A DNA stretch of 64,000 bases from AG41 sp035943095 (lineage in GTDB: Bacteria > Gemmatimonadota > Gemmatimonadetes > Gemmatimonadales > GWC2-71-9), in contig DASZCN010000060.1 of assembly GCA_035943095.1 (NCBI GenBank), positions 8,705 to 72,704 on the forward strand, in the 5' to 3' direction. Shown piece after piece: positions 49,434 through 60,896 of the stretch. Position 1 is the first letter of the stretch, and each line of letters starts with the position of its first letter. The position numbers were made by a program, and so were the translations under genes. Below the pieces are notes generated by a model. The model saw only the letters and a list, made by a program, of their open reading frames with translations, made no database searches and was not told where the DNA came from.

Positions 49434-50719
49434 CGATCGACCACCGAGGCCATCATCTCCGCCTCCGCCACCACCTGCCCATCCACGTAGCCGACGCCCT
49501 TCATCTTGCAGGTCTTGCCGCGGAACTGAAGCATGTCGAGCTCGAATCGGATCTGATCCCCGGGCACAACCGGCCGCCGGAACTTCACGTTGTCGAGCGA
49601 CATGAAGTAGACCACCTTGTCCTCGACGTTCTGGCCCTCGAAGTAGCCCATCAGCAGCATGCCCCCCACCTGGGCCATCGCCTCGATGATCAACACCCCC
49701 GGCATGATCGGATGCCCGGGGAAGTGCCCCTGAAAGAACGGCTCGTTGATGGTCACGTTCTTGATGCCGACGATCCGCTGCTGCCCCTCGATCTCGATGA
49801 TGCGATCCACCAGGAGGAAGGGATAGCGGTGCGGCAGGACGTCCATGATCCGGCCGATGTCCATCTTGGGTGGCCCGGTGCGGCGCGCCGCGCGCGCCAC
49901 CGCCCGCGCCAAGACGATATTGCCGCCGTGGCTCGGCCGCGTCGCGATGATGTGCGCACGCACACGGCCGCCGGTCAGTGCCAGGTCTCCCAGGATGTCG
50001 GCGGCCTTGTGGCGCACGAACTCGTCGGGCCAGCGCAACTGGCCGCCGTTGGCGAGGCCGCGCTCGTCCAGCACGATGGCGTTGGCGCTGGACGCGCCCT
50101 TGATGAGGCCTTTGGCCTGGAGCGCCGCCACCTCGGATGTGAACCCGAACGTGCGCGCCGGCGCCAGATCGCGCGCGAATCCCTCAGGCGTGACCGTGAA
50201 GCTGCCGGCCTGGCGGCCGATGAGCGGGTGCGGCCACTCGATGGTCACGGTCAGGCGAAGCTCCTTGTCCGGGGCGACCACGTAGGTCGAGTCGCCCTCG
50301 CTGACCGTGAACGGGGCCGGCACGGTGAGCACGAGGGGCTCGCCGTCGGTCTCCGTGGGGCCGGCGCGCTCCAGGGCTTCGAAGTACGGCTGGAAGCTGC
50401 CATCCAGAATGGGTGGCTCGGGACCCGAGACTTCGACCGTCAGGTCATCGATCTCGAGCGCCGCGACGGCGGCGAGGAGGTGCTCTACGGTGTGGATCGT
50501 GCTCTCGCCGCGCCCGATCGCCGTGCGGCGCTCCACCGCCTCGACTTCCGAGAGGAGCGCCGGAACCTCGGGCTTCCCGCTGAGATCGACGCGCCGGAAC
50601 ACGATCCCCTGGCCCGCCGGGGCCGGCACGAACGCCACCTCGGTACGGGCCCCCGTATGCAGTCCCGTGCCCGAGACGGCCGTCTTCTTCCGGATCCCGC
50701 GCCTACCGCCCTGTGCCAT
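49430..50719 (-). CDS. lpxC-fabZ: Bifunctional LpxC deacetylase / FabZ dehydratase fusion
   Basis: A 429-residue two-domain protein. Residues about 1-285 are the zinc deacetylase LpxC (TVEHLLAAVAALEIDDLTVE with the first metal histidine, and the FVRHKAADILGDLALTGG block with the second). Residues about 286-429 are a FabZ hotdog dehydratase (MDVLPHRYPFLLVDRI, FFQGHFPGHPIMPGVLIIEA with the catalytic histidine). LpxC commits UDP-acyl-GlcN to lipid A, while FabZ makes fatty acids from the same 3-hydroxyacyl-ACP pool. The same fusion is known in Bacteroidetes. ATG lies inside the end of lpxD. Confidence 0.96.
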   Translation of the reverse strand: MAQGGRRGIRKKTAVSGTGLHTGARTEVAFVPAPAGQGIVFRRVDLSGKPEVPALLSEVEAVERRTAIGRGESTIHTVEHLLAAVAALEIDDLTVEVSGPEPPILDGSFQPYFEALERAGPTETDGEPLVLTVPAPFTVSEGDSTYVVAPDKELRLTVTIEWPHPLIGRQAGSFTVTPEGFARDLAPARTFGFTSEVAALQAKGLIKGASSANAIVLDERGLANGGQLRWPDEFVRHKAADILGDLALTGGRVRAHIIATRPSHGGNIVLARAVARAARRTGPPKMDIGRIMDVLPHRYPFLLVDRIIEIEGQQRIVGIKNVTINEPFFQGHFPGHPIMPGVLIIEAMAQVGGMLLMGYFEGQNVEDKVVYFMSLDNVKFRRPVVPGDQIRFELDMLQFRGKTCKMKGVGYVDGQVVAEAEMMASVVDR

Positions 50720-51671
50720 CAGTTCGCCGAACGAGCGCCTCCAGGTCGTCCACGATCTGCGCGAGCCGGTACAGGGCGCCCTGGGCCCGCAGGAACTCGC
50801 GGTGGTTGCGCGCCGGATATCCGGACACGGTCGCCCCCGGATCGATGTCGCCGATCACCCCGCCCTGCACGGTCACGCGCGCACCCTTTCCGATCGTGAC
50901 GTGGTCGGCCAGGCCCGCCTGCCCCGCCAGGAAGACATCGTCCTCCACGTGGGTACTGCCGGCGATGCCCGCCTGGCCCGCGATAAGGCAGCGCGCCCCA
51001 ATCCGGCAGTTGTGCCCGACCTGCACCAGGTTGTCGATCTTGGTCCCGGGGCCGATGACCGTATCATCCACGCTGCCGCGGTCGATGGTCGTGTTGGCCC
51101 CGATTTCCACGTCGTCCCCGATGATGCAGCGGCCCACCTGCGGGATCTTGCGCGGCAATTCACCGACCTTTCCCGGCACGTACCCGAACCCGTCCGCCCC
51201 GAGCCGAACTCCGGCGTGCAGGATCACGCGGCTGCCGACGATCGTGCCGCTATAGCACACGACGTGTGGGTAGAGCTGCACGTCGTCGCCCAGCACCACT
51301 CCGTCCCCCAGCACCACGCCGGCGCCGATGCGGACGTTGCGGCCGAGTCGCGCGCCCTGGCCGAGCACGGCGTACGGACCGATCGCCACCGGGTCCTGCC
51401 ACGTCGCGCCGGCGCCGATCACGGCCGTGCGGTGCACGCCCGGCTCCCAGGCGGGCTCCGGGTAGAGCACCGGAATGACGGAGAGCAGCGCCTCGTGCGG
51501 GTCGCGCACCAGCACGCGGCACGCCGGGCCAGCGGTGCCCTCCGGAATGAGATCCGGCTTGCAGAGCACGATGGCCGCGCTAGACCGTTGAAAATACTGG
51601 AGATAGCGTCGCGCGGCAAGAAACGACAGGTCGTCCGGGCCCGCGCGGTCGAGCGGCGCCACGCCGGACAC
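50703..51671 (-). CDS. lpxD: UDP-3-O-acylglucosamine N-acyltransferase (start codon unclear)
   Basis: LpxD adds the second acyl chain in lipid A synthesis. From the GTG at 51671 the protein has 322 residues: the uridine-binding N-terminal domain (DRAGPDDLSFLAARRYLQYF), the hexapeptide beta-helix (GPYAVLGQGARLGRNVRIGA), the VGHNCRIGARCLIAG catalytic histidine block and a C-terminal helix. Homology to LpxD continues in frame upstream as REVAALTNGQLRGPADVTV, but no ATG, GTG or TTG occurs between the in-frame TGA at 51810 and 51671. The gene may start at ATC 51734, lack the first 20 residues or need another explanation. Confidence 0.9.
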   Translation of the reverse strand: MSGVAPLDRAGPDDLSFLAARRYLQYFQRSSAAIVLCKPDLIPEGTAGPACRVLVRDPHEALLSVIPVLYPEPAWEPGVHRTAVIGAGATWQDPVAIGPYAVLGQGARLGRNVRIGAGVVLGDGVVLGDDVQLYPHVVCYSGTIVGSRVILHAGVRLGADGFGYVPGKVGELPRKIPQVGRCIIGDDVEIGANTTIDRGSVDDTVIGPGTKIDNLVQVGHNCRIGARCLIAGQAGIAGSTHVEDDVFLAGQAGLADHVTIGKGARVTVQGGVIGDIDPGATVSGYPARNHREFLRAQGALYRLAQIVDDLEALVRRTDGTGR

Positions 51672-51795
51672 CGTTACGTCCGCTGGACCCCTGAGCTGGC
51701 CGTTCGTGAGTGCCGCGACCTCGCGAGCACTGATGCGCCGGCCGGAACCCGCGGCGCTCGTGCCGCTGTCCGCTCCGCTGCTCGTCCCGCGCCCC

Positions 51796-52326
51796 TTACT
51801 TGGGCTGCTTCAGCCGCTCGATCACCTTGGCGGTGATGTCGAGACTCGGGTCGGCGAAGAGGATGCTGTTGTTGGGCGCGTCCATATCGAAGATGAACGA
51901 ATAGTTTCCCTCGGCGCGGATCCCCTGAACCACGCCGAAAATGCGGGCCTGGATCGGCTGAAACAACTCCTGCTGGCGCTGCTGGAACCGGCTCTCCAGG
52001 TCGGTTTGCTTTTGCTGGAGGCGCTGCTGGGTCGTCTGCAGCTCCCGCTGTTTCGCCTGCTTCGCCGTCGACGACAAGGCGATCGACTGCTGGTCGAACG
52101 CCTTCATGGCGGAATCCCACTGCTGCTGCATGCGTTGCAGGGTGTCCTGGATCGCCTTGCGCTCCTTGCCCAGCGCCGAATCCGCCGCCGGGTATCCCGG
52201 CGTCTGCTCCAGGATCGCTTGCGACTTGATGTAGCCGATCTTGAGCGCGCTTTGGGCCTGCCCGCGAGCCACGGCCGGCGCGCCCACAACGAGCAGCCAC
52301 GCCCCTGCGATTACCACACGCCTCAT
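51796..52326 (-). CDS. ompH: Periplasmic chaperone OmpH/Skp
   Basis: A 176-residue Skp/OmpH-type chaperone for outer-membrane proteins. It has an N-terminal signal peptide (residues 1-24, ending ARGQA), then LKIGYIKSQAILEQTPGY typical of the family opening. A long coiled-coil arm is rich in Gln and charged residues (ELQTTQQRLQQKQTDLESRF) and a short C-terminal beta strand pair (YSFIFDMDAPN) follows. It lies between bamA and lpxD, the standard bamA-skp-lpxD order of diderm bacteria. ATG at 52326 chosen for the signal peptide. Confidence 0.93.
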   Translation of the reverse strand: MRRVVIAGAWLLVVGAPAVARGQAQSALKIGYIKSQAILEQTPGYPAADSALGKERKAIQDTLQRMQQQWDSAMKAFDQQSIALSSTAKQAKQRELQTTQQRLQQKQTDLESRFQQRQQELFQPIQARIFGVVQGIRAEGNYSFIFDMDAPNNSILFADPSLDITAKVIERLKQPK

Positions 52327-52385
52327 AACGGTCTCCCAAGAAGAAATGCTACGGTCCAGGTGCCCGAACGAGCCGGGCGCTCCGA

Positions 52386-54793
52386 TCAGAAGAAGTTGCC
52401 CAGCTTGAAGTGCAGCTTGAAGCCCGGCGCCGGCCGGCCGAAGGTATCTGTGCGATCGAAGCCGTACGCCCAGTCGATGCCGATCGGACCAAGCGGCGAG
52501 ATGATGCTCACGCCCAACCCGGCGCCGCGGAACAGGCGCGTCGGGTTGAACTCTTCGGCGCGGGCCCACACGTTGCCCGCGTCGACGAAGGCGTTGAGGT
52601 AGAACATCTGCGAGATGCGCGCCCCGATTTCTCCGGTGGTCGCAAAGTATGCCTTGCCGAACGAGCTCGCGCTTGCCTGCCCGTTGCTCGCGGTGGGATC
52701 GTAGCCGCGCGGCGTGATCGAGAACTCGTCATAGCCGCGGAGCGGGATACCGTACTGCACGCCACCCATGGTGAACAGCTGATCGAAGAAGGGCGAGTTA
52801 CCGAACACGAGGCCGGATCGCGTGGACAGCCCCATCACGAACTTGACCGGGGACGTGCTGGCCGCGCCCCCGAGCTGTCCGAGCGGCGCGTACCAGCGGC
52901 CCTCGAGGTCGAGCCGCTGGAAGTTGCCGGAGCCGCCCAGCGGGCCGCCTGACTGCGAAATGCCGATCGAGTGCATGGTTCCCGCGGTCGGGAACGGGAG
53001 ATCAATCCGCGTGTCGCGGAGCAGGGAGACGCCGATGGTCGAGCGGATGCAATTGTTGCAGCTCAACGCTGCGAGTCCCGTGGTCGCACCTTCGAACGTC
53101 TGGTCGTCGATGGCGTACGAGACGAACATCCGCGTATACCGGTCGTTGAACACCGGGAACCCGAACTGCAGGCTCGCGCCCTCGCGCTTCAGCGTGCCGA
53201 GATCGGCGATCGTATACCGCAGCCGGGTGTTGTGCACGTCGAATGTGCCCGAGATGCGCGACTCATGGATCGCCGGATCGGTGTAGCTCACCTGGAAATC
53301 GCTGATGTTCTGGCCGAACTGCCACTGGAAGTGACCTTTTTTCCCCTTCCCGAACAGGTTGGGCTCGTCGAGGCCGAGGAACCCGCCCACGCCCGTGCCC
53401 TGCCCCACGGAGGCGCCGAAGTTGATGTTGCCGGTGTGTTTCTCGGTCACGCGGAAGATGACGTCGATGTCGCCCTGGTCGTTGGCCGGCCGCGTATCGG
53501 GAAACGGCATCGGCTGCTGGAAGAAGCCGAGGTTCGAGATGTTCTGATACGACCGGATGAGCGCGTCCTGCCGGAAGACGTCGCCGGGCAGGAGGACGAT
53601 CGCCTCGCGAATCACGCGCTCGTGCGTGATGTCGTTGCCCGAGATCTCGATCTTGTTGACGATAGCGGGCTGGCCCTCGTTGATGGCCCAGCGCAGGTCC
53701 ACGACGGGCTTGCCGTCGGCGCCCGTGCGGCGGATGACCTGGGGCTGGATATTGGCGTAGATGTAGCCGTTGTTCCGGTAGAGCGTGTAGAGATCGTTGA
53801 CGGCGTTATCCCAACGCTCCTGGCTGAAATAGACCGGGCCCTGGGCGGTCCCGCCCAGGCCGAGGAAGCCGGTGCGGTCCCCGCCCTTGAACGGAAACAG
53901 CTGCTGGAGCTCCTCCGTCGAAAAGCGCCGGTTGCCGACGATCTCGAACGCGCCCACGCGGTAGGGCTCTCCTTCGCTCACCCGGACCTGCAGCGTGGCC
54001 TTGCCCGTCGCGTCGTTCACGAGAATCGTGTCGCCCAGTACCTGAAAGTCCACGTACCCCCGGTCCCCGTAGAACTTCGGGAGCCGCTCCTGCACGTCGG
54101 CGCGCAGCTTCTCGTCGTCGTACTCGCCCGAGCGGAACCACCAAAAGCCCTCGGGGCGGGTCTTCATTTGACCCACGAGCTGATCCATGGGGAAGTGCCC
54201 GTTGCCCTGCACCTGCACCTGCGCCACGGCAACACGCCGCCCCTCGTCCACATCGAAGATGATGCGGACGCGGGACGAATCGTTCTCGTAGACGGGGACG
54301 ACCTTGACCTGCGCGAGGTAGTAGCCGTCGGCGCGATACAGCGAGTCGATGCGCCCGCGGGCGCGGGTGACGGCCGCGGGGTCGAGCGGGCGGCCTTCCG
54401 CGAGCTGCGCCTTGTCCCGGACGCTTCCTTCGGACACGCGGTTCACGCCGCGCACCGCCCACTTCACGAGGATGGGGCGCTCGTGCACGCGCACGATCAA
54501 GAGCTGGCGACCGCCCGCGGTGTCCTGGGTCACCCGGACGTCGTCGTACTGCCCGCTCGAGTACAGCGCCTGGACCGCGCGCTGGACGTCGCGGTAGCCG
54601 AGCGCCTTCCCGGGGGCGAGACCGCTCTGATCGAGCACCTGCTTGCGCTCGACGCGGCGCAGCCCGATCACGACGATCGAGTCCGGCGCCACGGCCGTGG
54701 CGGAGGCGGTCGGTGCCTCGCCTCCCTGCGCGCGCGCGGCGCGCGGCAGGAGCACTGGGAAACTCAGGAGGATGACTGCGGAAAGCCGGCGGA

Positions 54794-54797
<4 letters not shown>
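52386..54797 (-). CDS. bamA: Outer membrane protein assembly factor BamA
   Basis: BamA inserts beta-barrel proteins into the outer membrane. The 803-residue protein has a signal peptide ending ARAQ (about residue 24), five POTRA-type repeats (for example VRVHERPILVKWAVRGVNR and INEGQPAIVNKIEISGNDIT) and a C-terminal beta barrel. VRGYDEFSI-type loop residues (PLRGYDEFSITPRGYD) correspond to the conserved loop 6, and the last residues LHFKLGNFF end in the phenylalanine barrel signature. It overlaps clpC by 4 bases upstream and is followed by ompH. Confidence 0.96.
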
Positions 54798-57277
<2,480 letters not shown>

Positions 57278-57299
57278 CTCCCCCCCGTACTCCCCAGCC

Positions 57300-58373
57300 T
57301 CACGCCGCCTCGGCCTCGAGCATACGGCGAACGTAGGTGGCCCGGACCGTCGGCAAGTCAGGATCGCCGGTTTGCCGCCCGTCCAACGCCGCCAGATGCG
57401 CGGGCTGAGTGAAAATCATCAGCTTGTTGAGTGTGTATACACTCAAGCCCGGAATCAGATTCAGCCCGACCCCCAACCGTACGCCACTCAATAGGTTCAT
57501 CGTCTCTTCGAACGTCAACTTGCGCGCGTACTTGAGCAGTCCGTAGGCCCGCCACGTCTTGTCCGCCACCTCATCGGGCGCGGTCCGGAGCAGCACGTCG
57601 CGCGCCTGCTCCTCGTACTCGATCACCTGGCGTACGATCTTGCCGAGGTGGTCGAGCAGCTCATCCTCCGACTTGCCGAGGGTCGTCTGGTTCGACAACT
57701 GAAAGAAGTTGCCGACGATCTCGCTCCCCTCCCCGTATAAACCCCGATGGGTCAGTCCGACCTGAGCGAGCCCCTGCAATACCTTGCCGACTTCCTTTGT
57801 CAAAACAAGGCCCGGCAAGTGGATAAGTACACTCGCGCGAAGCCCTGTCCCGGCGTTCGTCGGGCAGGAGGTAAGATAGCCAAATTCCGGGTGAAACGCG
57901 AAGGGCAAGAGCGCCCCGAGGTCCGCGTCGAGCGCCTCCAAGTCCGCGTAGGCGTCCTCCAACGCGAATCCCGAACGCATTCCGTGCAATCGCAAGTGGT
58001 CTTCCTCATTCACCATGACGCCCACGGTACCCTGCACCATCAGCGCGGCACCAGGCCGGGGCCGTACCTCACGGTCCAGCGCCGCCAGCTCCTTGGACAC
58101 GAGATGGCGCTCGTGCAACAGCTGCCGGTCGGCACGCTCGAGCTGATCCAGTCGGATGGTCACGGCGCCCCGGAGCAGGTCGCTCGCCGCGCCAGCCTCT
58201 TCCACCCGCGTGAGGACCGCCGTGCGGTCGGTGTCCTTGGCGCGCTGGCTGAAGACGTATCCTTCGAGGTTCCGCGCCAGGCGGATCCGCGTGGACAGGA
58301 CGATGCTGCCTTTCGGCCCGGACGCGTCCAGCCAGCCGATACCGCCGTCCGGGAGCAACGAGAGGTCGATCAC
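57300..58373 (-). CDS. mcsB: Protein-arginine kinase McsB
   Basis: McsB is a phosphagen-kinase-fold enzyme that phosphorylates arginine residues of damaged proteins, marking them for ClpCP. The 357-residue protein has the ATP-binding STRIRLARNLEGYVFS segment, the MVNEEDHLRLHGM acidic catalytic loop, and YLTSCPTNAGTGLRASVLIH with the conserved cysteine and arginine. A dimerisation and phosphoarginine-sensing C-terminal part (TFEETMNLLSGVRLGVGL) follows. Start is the GTG overlapping the mcsA stop (GTGA). Its presence in an LPS-making bacterium is notable. Confidence 0.93.
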   Translation of the reverse strand: MIDLSLLPDGGIGWLDASGPKGSIVLSTRIRLARNLEGYVFSQRAKDTDRTAVLTRVEEAGAASDLLRGAVTIRLDQLERADRQLLHERHLVSKELAALDREVRPRPGAALMVQGTVGVMVNEEDHLRLHGMRSGFALEDAYADLEALDADLGALLPFAFHPEFGYLTSCPTNAGTGLRASVLIHLPGLVLTKEVGKVLQGLAQVGLTHRGLYGEGSEIVGNFFQLSNQTTLGKSEDELLDHLGKIVRQVIEYEEQARDVLLRTAPDEVADKTWRAYGLLKYARKLTFEETMNLLSGVRLGVGLNLIPGLSVYTLNKLMIFTQPAHLAALDGRQTGDPDLPTVRATYVRRMLEAEAA

Positions 58374-58867
58374 TCGAGCACCCGAATGCGGTCGCGCAGC
58401 TCGGCCGCGAGCTCGAAGTTCTCGCTCTCGACCGCTCGCCGGAGCTGCTCCTTCAAATCGAGGAGGCGGAGTCGCGGATCGGCCGAGCCTTCGGCACCCG
58501 GGGCGATATACCGCTCGCCGACGTGCTGGCTCGAGCCGTGCAGCCGGCGGAGCAGATCGCGCAGGTGCGGGCCGAACGATTCGTAGCACTGCGCGCACCC
58601 GAGGCGGCCCGACTCCCGGAAATCCTTGAGCGTGCTCCCGCACGCCGAGCAGCGGAGCCCGTCGGCCGGCGTGGGAAGGACGTTGCCGCCCTTCCCGATC
58701 ATCCCCTGGAGGAAGCCCCCGAGCGGCGTCTTCAGCACCGCCGCGCCGGTCTCGACGCCCCTCTGCTGGGCGCACTGCTCGCACAGGTGCAGCGTGACCT
58801 TCGTGTCGTGCTCCACCGTGGTCAGGTTCACGACCGCGTCGCGCTCCTTGCAGTTATCACACAGCAT
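58370..58867 (-). CDS. mcsA: McsB activator McsA (zinc-finger UVR protein)
   Basis: McsA is the zinc-binding activator and adaptor for McsB. The 165-residue protein has two CxxC pairs at the start (CDNC and CEQC), a second set at about residues 75-100 (CSAC and CAQC), and a C-terminal UVR domain (LLDLKEQLRRAVESENFELA) that pairs with the ClpC middle region. Its ATG at 58867 overlaps the lolD stop (ATGA). Order mcsA-mcsB-clpC is kept as in Firmicutes, without the ctsR repressor. Confidence 0.93.
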   Translation of the reverse strand: MLCDNCKERDAVVNLTTVEHDTKVTLHLCEQCAQQRGVETGAAVLKTPLGGFLQGMIGKGGNVLPTPADGLRCSACGSTLKDFRESGRLGCAQCYESFGPHLRDLLRRLHGSSQHVGERYIAPGAEGSADPRLRLLDLKEQLRRAVESENFELAAELRDRIRVLE

Positions 58868-59568
58868 CAGGGTATCGCGTCCACCGAGGCCACCGCCGCC
58901 AGGCGACCATCCTCGAGCATCAGGATCCGATCCGCCCGGCCTGCGAGCTGCCGGTTGTGAGTCACCACCACGACCGCCGTCTCGTACTCCCGCGCGAGCC
59001 GGAAGAACACCTCGTGCAGCCGGTCCGCGTTCGCGTGGTCCAGGTTGCCCGACGGCTCGTCGGCGAGCACCAGGCTCGGGTCGTGCACGAGTGCGCGCGC
59101 CACGGCGCAGCGTTGCTGCTCGCCGCCCGAGAGCTCCGCCGGCCGATGCGTCATCCGGCCGGCGAGCCCCACGAGCGAGAGCACTTCCTCCGCCCGCGAG
59201 CGCGCGGCGCGGTCGCACATCCCGCCGATCAAGAGGGGCATCATCACATTCTCGAGCGCCGAGAATTCCCGCAAGAGATGATGGAACTGAAACACGAAAC
59301 CCAACTTCCGGTTGCGAAGTTCCGAGAGGGACTCGGCGTCGAGATCGGCGTAGCGCGAGCCGTCGAGCCACACGTCTCCGCCGGTCGGGCGATCCAACGC
59401 GCCGAGCAGGTGGAGCAACGTGCTCTTACCGGCACCCGACGCACCGACGATGGCCACGAACTCGCCACGATGGACTTCGAGCTCCACCGCGCGCAGGATC
59501 TCGAGCGGCTGACCGTCGCCGCCCGCGAACACCTTGCGGAGGCCGCGTCCTTCGAGCAGCGCGGTCAT
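58867..59568 (-). CDS. lolD: Lipoprotein-releasing ABC transporter ATPase LolD
   Basis: LolD powers release of lipoproteins from the inner membrane for transfer to the outer membrane. The 233-residue ATPase has Walker A VGASGAGKSTLLHLLG, a Q-loop in FQFHHLLREFSALENV (typical of the MacB/LolD type), signature LSGGEQQR and Walker B VLADEPSGNLD with the H-loop VTHNRQL. It overlaps lolC/E upstream and mcsA downstream by 3-4 bases. Other MacB-like ATPases share these motifs, so the role depends on the neighbouring permease. Confidence 0.92.
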   Translation of the reverse strand: MTALLEGRGLRKVFAGGDGQPLEILRAVELEVHRGEFVAIVGASGAGKSTLLHLLGALDRPTGGDVWLDGSRYADLDAESLSELRNRKLGFVFQFHHLLREFSALENVMMPLLIGGMCDRAARSRAEEVLSLVGLAGRMTHRPAELSGGEQQRCAVARALVHDPSLVLADEPSGNLDHANADRLHEVFFRLAREYETAVVVVTHNRQLAGRADRILMLEDGRLAAVASVDAIP

Positions 59569-60896
59569 TCGTATCGGATCGCGGTCACGGGATCGAGCCG
59601 CGACGCCTGGAGCGAGGGGTACAGCGGGGCAAGCGTGGCGACCACCAGGCTCGCGATCACGACGAGCAGCACGTCGAGCGGCTGGGGATGCACCGGCAGG
59701 TGATCGATGAAGTAGATCGACGGGTCGATCGGGATCCAGTGACCCTGGTTCACTTCCGTCCCCAGCACGAGACCCAACACGACGCCGAGGACCGTCCCGG
59801 TGAGTCCGACGAGAATGCCCTGGGTCAGGAAGATGCGCCGGATCGCCGCCTGCTTGAGACCCATCGCGAGCAGGATGCCGATCTCCCGCGTCTTGTCGCG
59901 CACGACCATGGTGAGGGTGCCGACAACATTGAACGCGGCCACCACGCAGATCAGGAACACGACGAACGCCATCGCGAGCTTCTCGAGCTTCAGCGCCGAA
60001 AACAGCGATGCGTTTTGCGATTGCCAGTCGAGCGCGCGGTAGGGATACCCGAGCCGGGTCTCGAGCGCCGCCCCGAACGACTGCGCCTGCCACGGCTCGG
60101 CGAGCCGCACTTCGAGACCCGTCACCGCCGTGTCGAGCCCCGCGAACCGCTGCGCCACCCGCCGGTCGAGCGCCACGTAGCTGTTGTCGTACTCGTACAT
60201 CCCCGTATCGAAGATTCCGGTCACCTCGTAGCGATGGAACTTGGGCACGTAGGCGCCGAGGCTCGGGTTGAACTTCGCGCCGGCGGGCGCCACGAGCGTG
60301 ACCACGTCGCCCGGGAACGCGGAGAGCTTCGAGGCGAGCCGCGTGCCGAGCGCGATACCGCCCTCCACGTCCGCGCGCGTCGCCTTGAAGGTCAGGTCGC
60401 CCTTCGTGAAATGCCGGGCGAAGGGGGTCACCGCCTTGTGCCCGGTATCGGACTCAACCCCGTAGACCACGACGCCCTCGGCGTAATCGTGCCCCGCGGA
60501 GACCAGGCCCTGGCTCAAGACGAACGGGGCGGCCGCCTCGACACCGTTCGTCCGCCGCACCTCGCCCAGGACCCTGTGCCAGTCGTCGAGCCGCAGCCCT
60601 TCACCGTACGTAAGAACCCGCAGGTGCGGATTGGCGACCAGGATCTTGTCCCGCAGGTCCGCCTGCAGGCCGTTCATGACGCCGAGCACGACCACGAGCG
60701 CCATCACGCCCACCGTCACGCCGCCGACCGCGATCACCGTGATCAGCGACAGCAACCGGGAGGAGCGACGGCTGCGGAGGTAGCGCAGCGCGATGCCCGA
60801 CTCGAGACGCGAAGGCCAGTTGGCCCGCACGAACGCCACGATGCCCACCGCCACGATGAGCCCGAGCGCGAGCGAGAGTCCCTGGGTGATCGTCAT
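59565..60896 (-). CDS. lolC: Lipoprotein-releasing ABC transporter permease (LolC/LolE type)
   Basis: A 443-residue permease of the LolC/LolE family: an N-terminal helix with RYLRSRRSSRLLSLITVIAV (family signature region), a large periplasmic domain and three C-terminal helices (VVFLICVVAAFNVVGTLTMV, ILVGLTGTVLGVVLGLVLGT and VVIASLVVATLAPLYPSLQA). It ends with the family tail RLDPVTAIRYE. Only one permease lies with lolD, so it may act as a homodimer as in LolF-type systems, or a second gene is elsewhere. ATG at 60896 overlaps lysS (ATGA). Confidence 0.93.
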   Translation of the reverse strand: MTITQGLSLALGLIVAVGIVAFVRANWPSRLESGIALRYLRSRRSSRLLSLITVIAVGGVTVGVMALVVVLGVMNGLQADLRDKILVANPHLRVLTYGEGLRLDDWHRVLGEVRRTNGVEAAAPFVLSQGLVSAGHDYAEGVVVYGVESDTGHKAVTPFARHFTKGDLTFKATRADVEGGIALGTRLASKLSAFPGDVVTLVAPAGAKFNPSLGAYVPKFHRYEVTGIFDTGMYEYDNSYVALDRRVAQRFAGLDTAVTGLEVRLAEPWQAQSFGAALETRLGYPYRALDWQSQNASLFSALKLEKLAMAFVVFLICVVAAFNVVGTLTMVVRDKTREIGILLAMGLKQAAIRRIFLTQGILVGLTGTVLGVVLGLVLGTEVNQGHWIPIDPSIYFIDHLPVHPQPLDVLLVVIASLVVATLAPLYPSLQASRLDPVTAIRYE

